Source of the DNA: Vigna angularis | Lineage: Eukaryota; Streptophyta; Magnoliopsida; Fabales; Fabaceae | Direction: 5' to 3' | NCBI RefSeq assembly: GCF_016808095.1 | Contig: NC_068975.1 | Span: 26,525,501-26,589,500 of the forward strand | DNA length: 64,000 bases | Shown here: positions 1-20,589 of the stretch, in pieces | Position numbering within the stretch: the stretch's first letter is position 1 | How the letters are laid out: each line of letters starts with the position of its first letter | Position numbers and translations under genes: made by a program | Notes under the pieces: model-generated | Database searches by the model: none | What the model saw: the letters and a program-made list of their open reading frames with translations, nothing else | What the model was told of the DNA's origin: nothing

Positions 1-113
1 GATTATTTGATTGATTTGATGATTGAAACTAATATCGTAAAAGTAAGAAAATCCACATTAAAAAACTAATAGATAAAAAATTATATTTTTAATATTTATT
101 TAGAGAATAAAAT

Positions 114-410
114 TTAGGGTTAAATATGTTTTTGATCTCTTAACTTTTAGTGAAAATTGGAATTAGTCTCTCTTCAAAACTTTGGACTAATTTAGTCCCC
201 AAACTCTAGAAATGTGTGAAATGGTATAAACAACTCAAATGCTATCATGAAACGCACTTGAAACATCAAATAAACCTAACAAAATTTAGTTAAAAGGACT
301 AAATTCACACATTTTTAAAGTTTGGGGACTAATTAGGTCAAAGTTTTGAAGAGAGACTAATTCCAAATTTCACTAAAAGTTAAGGGATCAAAAACATATT
401 TAACCCTAAA
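114..410. mobile_element. Hairpin MITE with long terminal inverted repeats
   Basis: The first ~100 and last ~100 bases are near-perfect reverse complements: the left arm begins TAGGGTTAAATATGTTTTTG and the right arm ends AAAACATATTTAACCCTA. The arms flank a short unpaired middle, so the whole ~297-bp unit folds back on itself. A TA lies outside each GGGTTAAATATG terminus, which would fit a Tc1/mariner-Stowaway type target duplication, but the superfamily is not certain. There is no coding capacity. A more divergent relative lies at 25771-26023. Confidence 0.8.
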
Positions 411-759
411 ATCTATTGTTAAGTTTAGTTTGAGAGTTTGCTTATGACAAAATGGCTTGGACTAAAACGATGTGTATTCTTTTTTTTAAGTTTAAGTATT
501 AGAAATATATGTTATTTAAATTATTGTCAATTTTGCATGATATTAAGAATGTGTGATGTTGTTCTTGAAAATACTTTTTGGTCATTAGGTAAGGGTTATT
601 CTATTCATCTTTGGAATAATTATTAGTGTTCTGCATTTTTCTATCTCTATAATTCCTTGTTTTGACAAGATAAAGTTATACTATGTTGTTAGTTCGAGCT
701 CGATAAGTACTCACTGAAACTTTTCTTCTTTTATTGTCAGTCTATGTGATTTTTCTTCT

Positions 760-1350
760 TTAATGGTTAACGAGGATGGAGATGTTCCTAATTGGATTTT
801 GGATGAAATTTTTGTGCTTTCTCAAAAAGTTGCAAAAAAAGTTTTACTCTTCAAGTATGAAATGTGTGGATTGGAAAAATTTGATTTGGTTGGATGAAGT
901 GTCATCAACTAAAACTCTGGTTCTTTGGAAATCATTGTGTGGTCATTTACCTATTGATTTGAAGGTCCAAAAAAAATGAGTGATTTTATGCTCTATGTGT
1001 TCTTTGAATAGTAATAATCTTGAATTTTTTTCTCATTTTTTCTTTCATTATTCTATTGTTATGCAGTTATGAGCATGGTTGAAAGAAGTTTTTCATATTT
1101 TCAATTTTCTTCTTTGGACTTGATGGTTCAATTTATGAAGTCCCATTGGAGTCTTTTGCTTGAAGTGATTAAAGTGACTATAGTTACTGTAATTATTTGG
1201 ATGATGAGAAATTATAGTAGATTTCAAGATCAATTGTGATTCCTTTTGTTATTTTTCAAATTAAGGACTTAGTAAATATGAATAACAAAATCTAAGAATC
1301 ACATGAGTAATATTATCTTTGGTTTTTTGGTGCTGAAAATTTTCAATATT
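760..1350 (+). pseudogene. Decayed LINE-type reverse transcriptase tail (zinc-binding zf-RVT region)
   Basis: Conceptual translation of the + strand from about 880 gives LWKSLCGHLPIDLKVQKK, then a stop. After it come CSMCS, a segment around SHFFFH, AWLKEVF and, further on, IIWMMRN with RFQDQ. This order (W-x-x-LP, C-x-x-C, H-x-F-F, W-L, then an I-W-x-x-RN helix) is that of the zinc-binding tail found in plant LINE reverse transcriptases and related domesticated copies. Several stops and frame breaks interrupt it, so it is a relic. The upstream polymerase domain is not visible in the window. The call rests on motif order only. Confidence 0.5.
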
Positions 1351-1478
1351 TAAAATAGGGAAAGTAGGGTAGTTTCATTTATGGAAATAATATGACAAAT
1401 TTCATTTACCAATTGGTTTAAAATTTCATTCTTGAACAAAAATCCGATAGACTTTTTGGAGGGAGGGTCCCATTGGCG

Positions 1479-1552
1479 TGCATCCAGTAGAAATTGAACC
1501 TACGAATTCGCAAATTATGAGTTGGGCGCTTTAACCATTCAGCCATGGATGC
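1479..1552 (-). pseudogene. trnI-CAU: Plastid-derived tRNA-Ile(CAU) pseudogene
   Basis: The reverse complement starts GCATCCATGGCTGAATGG and ends CTACTGGATGCA, a 74-base cloverleaf with anticodon loop CTCATAA, as in plastid trnI-CAU. Compared with the plastid gene as I remember it, there is a change in the variable/extra region and a C-to-T change in the T arm (AATTTCTAC where plastids have AATTCCTAC), which weakens the T stem. Plastid trnI-CAU depends on lysidine modification of its anticodon in the organelle, so a nuclear copy is not expected to work. Confidence 0.8.
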
Positions 1553-1639
1553 TTAGCGGGAATCCTCGTACATGGTGAATAACCAAATTCCAATTGAAGT
1601 GAAATCTTTCGGATAAATCAATGCAATTAGGAGGATTCG

Positions 1640-1752
1640 ATGAAAGGACATCAATTCAAATCCTGGATTTTCGAATTGAGAGAGATATTGAGAAAAATCA
1701 AGAATTCTCGCTATTTCTTAGATTCATGGACCCAATTAAATTCAGCGGAATA
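1640..1752 (+). pseudogene. ycf2: 5' fragment of plastid ycf2
   Basis: The start codon of plastid ycf2 is preserved and is followed by codons for [16 protein letters not shown] and onward to the 'LDSWTQ' part of the protein. Homology stops after ~37 codons. The intact plastid protein is over 2000 residues long, so this is a non-functional remnant of the plastid insertion. It lies about 1.7 kb upstream of the XRN4 start. Confidence 0.8.
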
Positions 1753-1759
1753 CTGATGG

Positions 1760-3400
1760 TGCAAGGGATTGTCCTAATTTGATAGAGTTATCAAAATGGG
1801 TTAACACGAGTTCAAGACCAAATTGGATTAAAAAAATTTACAAATTTCAGTTCATGCCAAAAATGGGTTCAATCCACTAAAAACTCAATTCGCCAACCCA
1901 AACATAAGAAACCTCCATTCACTTTTAATTTGACAATCTAACCTAAAACACAAACAAACTCTTTTTTTTTTTTGGAAAGAAGCTCACGCCCCATGACACT
2001 TCATTCAATCCCTACTTTTATATTTGGATTCTATTGAAGTTTAAGCTTCAAGGTCAATATGTTGGATTGACTTTTAATGTTATATTTAGATTTTATTTAT
2101 AATTATGATTTAGCTTTTAGGATGAATTATTTATTTATTGTCTAAAAATTATAATTCTTAAAATAGCTTTGTACTTTTTTGAGTTTTGGTTACATATTAA
2201 AAAAATGTTAAATTAAAAAAAGATGTAATTTTTTTTAATTAAGCGAGTCAATTTGTTTAACCCACAACTCATTATGTGACCAACTCATGATAATCTGTAA
2301 AGTATGTCCTTAATGAATGAATTTTGATGGATTTTTTAAGAATAGAATAAGAGGGTCAACTACCCAGCAAATTTTCATAATTAAATACCATTACTATATA
2401 ATTAGATTTCGTTGTGAAAAACCTACTTACTCAATATTGTTGCATGGGTAGAGCCACAAAGTGTGAATTGTACAAGTTAACACTAACATTGATTAAATGA
2501 ATCAAAAATGAAAAGAAAAAGGCTCCAGTGTATATAGAGGACCTGGTCATTTCTAAAAAAAAATAATAGAAACGAAGGAACCACCAATTAATTATAAAAA
2601 TATGTGTCCTTTTTCATTTACTATTTTTATTTTATTTGATATCTAGTATCAATACAATTTCTAATTTTGAGGTTCAATTTTTAATTTAAAAAATCATGAT
2701 TTGGGCGGTTAGAGCAGGACAAGATTGAGTGACTCATTTTGATAACTCTATAATTGAATTTTTTTTTATAATTTAGATAATGTAGTGGAGAATGTTTTCA
2801 GATAAAGTTTTCAAATGATTTCGTGGAAGAGTGATTTTTTTTATATAAACAAATGATTAAATTTGAGAAATTAGATAAAATAAGTAGAAATTATATAAAT
2901 TTATCTAAAATATATTTTTAGTTTTATTTTTTATGGAGAATATTTTAACAATTTTTATTTTGACAAGAAATGTTTTCGATTTTTTTAAATCTCTCATTTT
3001 TTTTAATTTTAACACTGTTAAAAATTTGTTGTGCTGTAAATCTTTGCCCATAAAACTAAACAATATATCCTAAAAATGTTTATTCATTAAAAATCATAGT
3101 TCTAGTAAATAAATATTTTTCCATGCAAGTACCAAATGCTAGTTGTTTATTTTTTTTAGCACTAAAATTTAGATGATACATATTTTTTCAAAATAAAAAT
3201 AATAAGAGATGTTTTGGATTTAACTTCTGACCGGTTTAATGTTCAAACCGAAGCATACAATACTGAACTCGTGCCACCGGTTCGACGAGGGCGCTCCTAA
3301 ACGGGGGCATTTTGGTCTCATAAAATAAGGCGGCCACCGCAGCCGCCCGTACATTAAACGGCAACATAGATCTCCCTCTATTGTTGTTTTTTATCATAAT
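1760..3400. other. AT-rich intergenic DNA and XRN4 upstream region
   Basis: No gene was recognised. The stretch is AT-rich with long T runs up to about 3230. From ~3240 to 3360 base composition becomes GC-richer (CGAGGGCGCTCC, GGCGGCCACCGCAGCCGCCC), which probably marks the XRN4 core promoter and leader. A CT-rich string (CCTCTCTCTCTCG) lies just before the start codon. Confidence 0.5.
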
Positions 3401-3453
3401 TATTTTTCCTCTCTCTCTCGTGTTTCCGAACCGGGCCGAAGCGAGCCGGAAAT

Positions 3454-13936
<10,483 letters not shown>

Positions 13937-15700
13937 TGATTGTTGTGGAGTTTACTTGCTTTGTCACCGAAGTGCCCTCTTCCATTCCATGGGCTGTTCC
14001 TCAAATTGCTGCTCATCCGTTCCAGAGTACGGAAATCATTTGCCATCGAAATGCAATGCAATAGGCTGACAAATGCTTATCAAAGCTTTGGATAGCACTT
14101 AAATAATCTTCTGCTGTGAAGTTGCTGCAGCCTGCAAAGAATCGGTTCTGGCTTCACTAGACATGGGCACTTGGAAAGGTGGGAGTGCTATATATATTCA
14201 CAATATTCTTGTTTTTCAAGTTCTAAACAAATACTAAATTATTGTATAAACTTGTAATTGCTATGTGTAGGGTAGCATGTATAAATCCCGCTGCGCTCAG
14301 TGGCGCTTGTATTATCATGTACCACATCCAACTTTAATAGACAATCGTAAATTTGTAGTTGAAAAGTAAGATCTGTTTGATTATATATATTTTTTTCCAA
14401 AATTAAAGAGTTAAAATGGGTACACTGTAAAATGTGTCAATCAATTATAAATAATTGTTGATATGATTTAGAGCTTAACTGTTGTAAAAGTTGGAAGATT
14501 CACGAGTTATGATGATTTATGATTGGATTAGAGTGTAAACTAATTTTATATTATTCTGAGTCTTATCTTTATTTCGGTGAAGTTAATAGACGATAGTCTG
14601 ATTGGATTGTTTTTACACCAACACTGAAGAAGGAATTTGGTCGACCTAGTTTTGATTTAGATCACTTCGTTTTATTATTAAAAATGGATGTTTTGTATAA
14701 AAATGAATATTAAAATTTTACATGTATACACTCTGGTTATTTTGTTCAAATTAAATTAGAGATTAGTCTTGATCTTTTCTTTAAAAAAAATCAATTTAGG
14801 ATATCTCATGTATTAGTGCTTTTTCACATACATATCTTAGATTATGAAGGGTTTTCCTTAGTTCAGTACATGATAAGTAGAATACATAAACGTGCTTTTT
14901 TAAAAGTGTAACTTCGTATTTTAGAAAAAAGCATTTCGAAAACTTTATTTTCAATATTCGAGCGTCTAAATTAAAAAAAAAAATGTCTATAATGAGAACG
15001 ATTTAAAGAATGGAAATTAATAAAATATTTGAAAAAGTAAATATTATCAGTGATTGTATCCGATAAATCAGTTTATCTCTAGGACTCAACTTTTAGATTT
15101 ATTTTAACACAATTATTTCAAATGCATCTGAATTTATGTTGTTCTAGTAGTAACCATTCTCTGATCGTGATGTGGACTCGGAAGCACAAGATTTGCTGGC
15201 CCTTTCCAGTGTCTCATATAAGAAGATATATGAATAAGAATCATTGAGAACAATTATTTATAATTGCCTAGAATTATTATTAAATTGAAACGATGATCCA
15301 CTGCAAATTAGTCAACCCAAAAAAAAATTATGATGCTTGATATATCACTAAAAAAAACTGCAAGTACCCATAAAATTACAAGAAGTAAAGAAATTCTTTA
15401 CTTCTAACAAGGAAACGCTGAGTCAGAAGTCAAATCCTAAGCTTACTCTACCATCCAAGAAGGAACTACCTTTTAAGATTATTTGACAAGAACGCGGTAT
15501 TTGATTGATACAGTATTATTATACGAATTGTATAACTCATCCAAAGCAAGAAAAGCATGTGGTAGCTTGCATCCAAAACAATAGGAAAGAAAGATGAAGA
15601 GCACATTCTACATAGATACAATACATACATTCATATAACCCTTCGTCGATGAATACATATCCAATCCAACATAAACAAAAAGTTACCATAGGCGAGTTCA
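13937..15700. other. XRN4 3' UTR and convergent intergenic DNA
   Basis: The first ~400 bases after the XRN4 stop are transcribed-looking, less AT-rich sequence, with AATACTAAATTATTG and similar A/T-rich strings that could serve in polyadenylation. From about 14350 onward the DNA is AT-rich with no ORF support. The last ~150 bases are the probable 3' UTR of the convergent rubredoxin gene. Confidence 0.5.
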
Positions 15701-15707
15701 AGAGAAA

Positions 15708-16265
15708 CTATTGTAGGAAGTAACCACCCAAAAAGAGAGCGAAGAAGAGCAACAAAGTGCCGTATATAAGGATGGTCTTCTGACCCGAGGTCAGGGAATT
15801 TCCCCCGAGTCCGTATTGTTGGTTCTGCGCAAACCCTGCGATCTGAACGCTCTTGCTCTCGAAGAAACTCTGTGCGGCTCCGCACGTGGGACACCGCCAA
15901 TCGTCTGGAAGCTTCTCGAACTGGAACCCCGGGGCAATCGGATACGAAGGATCGCCCACCGCCTCGTCGTATTTATAACCGCACGACCGGCACTCGTAGA
16001 TGCCAGTGTTCAGAACCGCGAATTTCTCCTCCAGCCGCCGCGGGTCCAAGTTCTCCGCCGCTGGCTCCGGCGTTGGCGTTGGCGTTGGCGTTGGCGTGGA
16101 CGTGGGCGTGGTGTCTTCCTTTGAGACGTCGATGGAGTTGACGGTGAGATTTCGGGGTTTGGCAAAGAGAGAAGGAAGAGAATGAGGTTTGAATTTGGGT
16201 TTGGGTTTGAGAGAGAAGGTTGAGAAGTTGAGAGAGAAAGGTGACGGTGGAGTAAAGCTAGCCAT
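15708..16265 (-). CDS. RBD1: Chloroplast rubredoxin with C-terminal membrane anchor (RBD1-like)
   Basis: A single-exon ORF of 185 residues. Residues 1 to ~42 are Ser/Pro/Lys-rich with no acidic residues, a typical plastid transit peptide. Residues 54-66 are a Thr-Pro repeat encoded by a GGCGTT hexamer repeat on the opposite strand. The rubredoxin domain carries the iron ligands C92-x-x-C95 and C125-x-x-C128, with the usual CGYKYDEAVGD and DDWRCPTCGA contexts. A hydrophobic helix at about 164-184 ends the protein. This matches the thylakoid-anchored rubredoxin RBD1 (At1g54500), needed for photosystem II accumulation. It converges with XRN4, as expected for the conserved gene block. The start lies just before the transit peptide and no upstream in-frame ATG competes. 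Confidence 0.92.
   Translation of the reverse strand: MASFTPPSPFSLNFSTFSLKPKPKFKPHSLPSLFAKPRNLTVNSIDVSKEDTTPTSTPTPTPTPTPEPAAENLDPRRLEEKFAVLNTGIYECRSCGYKYDEAVGDPSYPIAPGFQFEKLPDDWRCPTCGAAQSFFESKSVQIAGFAQNQQYGLGGNSLTSGQKTILIYGTLLLFFALFLGGYFLQ
16064..16106. repeat. Hexanucleotide GGCGTT coding microsatellite
   Basis: GGCGTTGGCGTTGGCGTTGG runs across the linker of the rubredoxin gene and decays into GGACGTGGGCGT. On the coding strand it gives alternating Thr-Pro codons, so unit gain or loss would lengthen or shorten the linker without a frameshift. Confidence 0.75.
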
Positions 16266-16377
16266 TGTTAGTTGAAAGATAGAGCCAGCCGTGAGTGACG
16301 GTTGGTTCTTCTGTGGAGGAGAAGACGAGAATAACCATAGTATATGCCCTTCCTCTTGGATAAGGTATGCATTTCTT

Positions 16378-17215
16378 TTTTTAATTATCTTCTAATTTTT
16401 CCCTTCTTTATTATTCATTCCAGAGTGTTACTCTCTCTACCACCACACAATTCTCCTTATACCTCCCCACCTCCCAGCTTTTCTTATTTCCAAAACTAAC
16501 CTTATCTAAATATTTATTTTTTATTTTTATCTATTTTAATTTAAAACCCTATTCTCATTCCCATTCCCATTCCCCACACCCTCACATAACCCCTTCCTTC
16601 CTCACATACCATTCCTCTCACTAAGTTCCAATTATTTATTCTTTTTTTCCATTCTAGCTGTGACCTCCAATCCAACCACCACTTCTTCATCTCTAACCTC
16701 CCTCCAAACCATACCCTAGTAACCATCGTCACTAAAATTCTTTCTTTCTAATTCAAATATAACTCCTCACGCCACTCACTCCTCTTCTTTCCTAAACCAT
16801 ACTACAACTCAATTTTACTCTTTATCTTCTCCATGACGTTCCGTAAACAAGCCACATCATGCAAAGTTTCCTTTTATTTTCATTACATATACAACTTCCA
16901 GAGACCAATTAAATACTCTTTCCAGCTCTTCTCTTTCATTTTCTTTTTATTTTTCAATAACAGAATTATCTCTTCTTATAAACTCTCTTCCTCTTACCGC
17001 AATGCCATCTTCACTAGAAAACATACCAACAAACGCTTATTTACAGTGCACACCTTCATTGTGAGAACCTTTCTCCTCCACCATCCTTGCCTATTTTCTT
17101 CTTTGTTACAATTGAGTTTTAGCTTTTTTCCTTGTTATCAAAATCCCTGCTTTGCTATTTTTCCCTTCTCAGCTTCTTCTTCTTCTATGTTGGGAATGTG
17201 ATTTCGCGATCCACA
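16378..17215. other. G-depleted, C/T-rich asymmetric tract
   Basis: For about 830 bases the + strand is strikingly poor in G, with repeated strings such as CATTCCCATTCCC and CTCCCCACCTCCC. It starts in the upstream region of the rubredoxin gene and ends abruptly at TGTTGGGAATGTGATTTCGCG. The only long ORFs are low-complexity and are not believed. It may be a mobile element with strand-biased composition or a regulatory pyrimidine tract; neither can be shown here. Confidence 0.4.
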
Positions 17216-17239
17216 GCTTTTCTGAGCTCGTAGTTACAA

Positions 17240-17350
17240 CTTTTCTAGATATTGACATTTGTAATCTTTATGCTTGAACGGATGTAGATATGTAACGGAT
17301 GTTGATATCTGTTCATTGAGGTCCGTTTAAGAATATAATGGATACTAACA
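17240..17350. repeat. Short repeated GGATGT-GATAT motifs
   Basis: AACGGATGTAGATATG is followed by AACGGATGTTGATATC, then by TGTTCATTGAGGTCCGTT and GGATACTAACATCTGTT, the last two partly inverted relative to the first. Clustered direct and inverted copies of this kind suggest the subterminal part of a DNA transposon, but no complete termini were identified. Confidence 0.3.
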
Positions 17351-17439
17351 TCTGTTTCAGTGTATAAATTATAAAGTTAAAATTTTTAATCCCAAAAAAT
17401 TAAATATTATAAAAGGACAAAAAGGGAATGAAAAGGTGC

Positions 17440-17600
17440 AGGAAACACTTTGTGGTGACTTTGTGGTGGTGGAGGGAGTAACACTCTTCATTCCAATAAT
17501 AATTCTCTCTCTGGGCTTCTTCTTTAGTTTCATTTGGATCGCCTCTCTCTTTCTTCCTGCACTCCCCAATTTTCTTCTTTCACCCCCTCATTCAAGGTTA
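17440..17600 (+). other. Orphan leader-exon-like sequence with a candidate splice donor
   Basis: A pyrimidine-rich stretch (TCTCTCTCTGGGCTTCTTC, then CTCTCTCTTTCTTCCTGCAC, then CACCCCCTCATTCAAG) ends at GTTAGTTTCC, which looks like a plant 5' UTR exon followed by an intron donor. No coding exon was found downstream on the + strand before the convergent GeBP gene. It may be a non-coding transcript or a relic of a lost gene; the Arabidopsis block has a NEK kinase at this point. Confidence 0.25.
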
Positions 17601-17619
17601 GTTTCCTGTATTTCTTAAT

Positions 17620-19250
17620 TCTTTTCCATTTTCTGTTTTTCTCTTAAAATAGTTTCTGAAACAATTAAGACACTAAAATCGTATTTAAGTATTTAGTTTT
17701 TTTTTTTTTAATTTAAAGTATTATCTTTTTCATTTTTTTAATATTTTCCTTCTTGTCACATGATTGGCGTCATTACTTGGTGAACTGAAACCTTTGCCGA
17801 AAAGAAATAGTGGATAAGGGATGAACTAATCATTGCGTGAATTTCAGAACATTACCTTCCTCTTTTGCTTTTCACCTATTTTTTTCTCAGAGAAAAAGGT
17901 GGAAAGTTAATCAACCTTACCGGAATCTTACCACTTCCAAACAACTTATATAATGGCATGCCAACAACTGTACCAAGAGCATTAATAATAAATTGATTTT
18001 TTTTATTGAAAATTATTACAAATTGCATTGCGATGAAATTGTATGAAAACATTTATTGTGTTTAGCCTAAAAGAACCTGAATAAATAAATAAATTTCACT
18101 TCTAAAATCAGAATCTACTTTAATTCCTCGTATCATTCAACGAAACTCCAGTTTGAATTCTGAAATTGACATATCAACCACTCTAATCCCAAATGCTAGT
18201 CAAATGATTAATTGACTGCTATCAATTAATTCCACCCGTGTTAAAAGATCCTATTAGGTAATGTTCATCAAATTCAAGGTTTAACTGACTGTTGTATGAA
18301 AGATGAATTTGATGTTAAGGTGATTTTCAGTGCTTTAATTTACTCTTCGTAGATTTCTTTATGTACATTCTTTTTGCAATCTTTTCCTTTTATAAGATCC
18401 AAATTTTAATTAATATTTTATTCTCATATCGATGTTTTAAAGTAGAAAAATATTTTTTATTTCTATAACTCATCAGCAACTTGAATTTTATAATACACTG
18501 TCTGCTATTTTATATAGAAATATTGTTAAACTCTAAAATGACAGGAATTGATTTGATGATTTGGTCTAAAAATAACTGAACATTCAATAACTATAAAATG
18601 AGCATTAAAACCAGAACTGACCACTGATGGTGATCAGAGATACAAACTGATCCATCTGAGACGGATTAAGCATCCAAAAATCCAAAATTCAAAGAGCTTC
18701 CAGCCCCAATCGCTTGCAGCATATATGAATAGACCATTCCACTGTGCTTGAATTCTTATTCAAAAATTTCCCCCGAAACATTGCGGAATCTCTTTCAGAT
18801 ATTAAAGTGCCAAATTTTACAATGGATGGAATTACAATACTACGAAAGATAGTTAAAGTTCTGTAACAAGAAAGTAGTGAGGAAGATCATTCCAGAATTA
18901 AGAAGCCACTAATTTTTGCATCTTTTACAACATATCATGGTTCAAAGCCATCACTCCGGACCAATTATTTCAATCTGTTCTGTACATGTATGAGACCATT
19001 GAAAATTAAAGGAACATAAAACGGACTAAAATGTAAACATTTTATTTTAATTGACAAATGCTCTACCGAATCAGAGATAAATAAAACACTGGTTACCACT
19101 TACTTACTAGTTACTAGCTAAGTGCTAAGCTCTATGAGTATGAAGCAAATTACGAGGCAAATCTTGGTGTGATGAAGTGAACATGAAGAGGAGAACTCCA
19201 ATCACTCACTACAAAAAGGAAACCAAGAACAAACTAAAAGGCGTGTGTGG
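17620..19250. other. Intergenic DNA without recognised genes
   Basis: AT-rich sequence with no believable ORF. The last few hundred bases, from about 18700, are somewhat less AT-rich and probably include the 3' UTR of the GeBP-like gene that ends at 19251. Confidence 0.5.
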
Positions 19251-20474
19251 TCAAACTCCTCCTCCACCGGACCGCAACTCCTCCATCGCAGCCTTGATCT
19301 GATCCTGCACCAGCTCCAACCGCTTCGAATACACTTCCAACTCCAATATCTGTTGCTTCCTCCATTTTTCATCCACCAATTCTCCACCACCATAACTCAA
19401 ATTCATAAAAGGCGTGGGGTTTAAATTCAAGGAAACTCCTCTCCCACCAAACGCTCCCCCTCCCATCGCTCCTACCAACTCTCTCACCACCGGCGACAGA
19501 CAACTCCTCACCGTCTCCTCAATCAAACTCGGTATGTTATTGCTATAACCACTGTTATAATTGTTATTAGTAGTAGTAGGGGTAGTGTTGGTAGCGGTAG
19601 CAGTAGGAGTAGCCGTAGTTGTAGCATTGCTAGTACAATTAAGATCTCTGTTCGACGCGGATCCATCGATTGGCTCGACTTTCACCGCCGATCGAGGCCG
19701 GGGGCGTTTCGGTGTTTTCTTCTCCGCGGAATTCCTGGAAGTCGTTTCGTTCTTGAGAATTACGGGGCTAAAATTAAGGTTAGGGTGGGGGATGATAGGG
19801 TTAGGGTTGGGGCAAGGGTTGATTTCGTCGTCGTCCAAGGAATTTTCGCCGATTGGAGCCACGCTGCTCCAGATCTTGCGGGAGATTTCGAAGGTGGCTT
19901 GATCGTGTGCGCTCTTGAAGGAGAATTCCTTGCCGGAGCCAATCTTATTGAGGACGTTTCGGTACTTCTTCTTCAGCCTTCGGATCTTCTCCACCAGCTG
20001 GTTCTTGTTGAAATCGAGTTGCAGTTTCGACTTGATTTGGTCGTAGAACAAAGCGGTGTCGTTGTGGTGAGAGGATCCTCTCTGAGAGGTGTAGTCCAGG
20101 AACCCTTGAAGGAGCTCGATCTCGTCCTCGTCGGTCCACAGCCGCTGGAACAGCCGCCGCGAGTCGTCTAGCGGAGGCGGAGGCTTCTTTTCCTCGATTG
20201 GCTCCAGGCGCCGCCGCTTCGGATCGGAGGAGTCACCGATGACGATGGTGGTGGCGGTGGGCGTGGATAGTGGAGCGCCTCCGCCGTTTGAGATGGCGGA
20301 ACCGGGGACGGCGACGGTGACGGCGAGAGCGGTAGAGGGAGAGGGCTCGTTTTCTTCATCATCTGCGGCCAAAACGTCGTCCTCTTCTTCGAACTCTTCG
20401 TCCTCCTGGGACTCGTCGTCGTCGTCGTCCATGTCTTCTTCGCGGAAAACGGCATCGTGTTGTTGAGATGCCAT
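19251..20474 (-). CDS. GeBP/STOREKEEPER-like (DUF573) transcription factor
   Basis: A single-exon gene of 407 residues. The ATG at 20474 (MASQQHD) was chosen because the open frame upstream is only a Ser-Leu repeat from the GA microsatellite, with no ATG. Residues 11-43 are almost wholly Asp/Glu. A basic KRRRLE patch lies at 86-91. The DUF573 DNA-binding region spans about 106-205 (RRLFQRLWTDEDEIELLQGF, then RLKKKYRNVL, then ATFEISRKIW). The C-terminal ~60 residues contain a heptad-like leucine helix (ILELEVYSKRLELVQDQI), the dimerisation segment of GeBP proteins. A Thr/Asn-rich low-complexity linker separates the two. The family acts in the nucleus, in Arabidopsis linked to cytokinin response and trichome gene control. 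The exact family member cannot be named. Confidence 0.9.
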   Translation of the reverse strand: MASQQHDAVFREEDMDDDDDESQEDEEFEEEDDVLAADDEENEPSPSTALAVTVAVPGSAISNGGGAPLSTPTATTIVIGDSSDPKRRRLEPIEEKKPPPPLDDSRRLFQRLWTDEDEIELLQGFLDYTSQRGSSHHNDTALFYDQIKSKLQLDFNKNQLVEKIRRLKKKYRNVLNKIGSGKEFSFKSAHDQATFEISRKIWSSVAPIGENSLDDDEINPCPNPNPIIPHPNLNFSPVILKNETTSRNSAEKKTPKRPRPRSAVKVEPIDGSASNRDLNCTSNATTTATPTATATNTTPTTTNNNYNSGYSNNIPSLIEETVRSCLSPVVRELVGAMGGGAFGGRGVSLNLNPTPFMNLSYGGGELVDEKWRKQQILELEVYSKRLELVQDQIKAAMEELRSGGGGV

Positions 20475-20482
20475 TGATAGGA

Positions 20483-20484
<2 letters not shown>

Positions 20485-20517
<33 letters not shown>
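20485..20517. repeat. (GA)n/(CT)n microsatellite in the GeBP-like 5' leader
   Basis: About 16 GA units lie 10 bases upstream of the start codon; they are CT repeats on the coding strand. CT-rich leaders are common in plant housekeeping genes, and the repeat length probably varies between individuals. Confidence 0.9.
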
Positions 20518-20520
<3 letters not shown>

Positions 20521-20589
20521 GAGGTTTGGTCAGTGGTTAGGCCAAGAAGAGTGGGCTGAGTCACGGGTTTTGGTTTCTTGTTGAACTCA

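Larger units (their letters stand above)
1455..1753. other. Nuclear insertion of plastid DNA (NUPT): trnI-CAU / ycf2 5' end
   Basis: About 300 bp matches the plastid inverted-repeat segment between rpl23 and ycf2. It holds a reverse-strand trnI-CAU followed, 88 bp on, by the start of ycf2 on the + strand. The sequence then switches abruptly to AT-rich nuclear DNA near 1753, after the first ~37 ycf2 codons. The left boundary is less sure; a GGAGGGAGGGTCCC string before the tRNA may also be plastid. It is interpreted as an old plastid-to-nucleus transfer because it is truncated on both sides and carries substitutions. Confidence 0.85.

Noticed and set aside
1479..1552. Functional nuclear tRNA gene
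   Set aside because: It is a plastid trnI-CAU embedded in other plastid sequence, with T-arm damage; no nuclear polymerase III terminator context was seen.
15816..16185. + strand Arg/Trp-rich ORFs opposite the rubredoxin gene
   Set aside because: They arise from the reverse of the Thr-Pro hexamer repeat and the GC-rich domain; the minus-strand frame has intact metal ligands.
16833..17201. + strand ORF of 122 codons, Phe/Ser-rich
   Set aside because: It lies in the G-poor tract, where stops are rare for compositional reasons; no domain or codon signal was seen.
19561..20466. Several + strand ORFs (60-130 codons) opposite the GeBP-like gene
   Set aside because: They are low-complexity Val/Ser/Gly-rich complements of repeats in the real coding strand.
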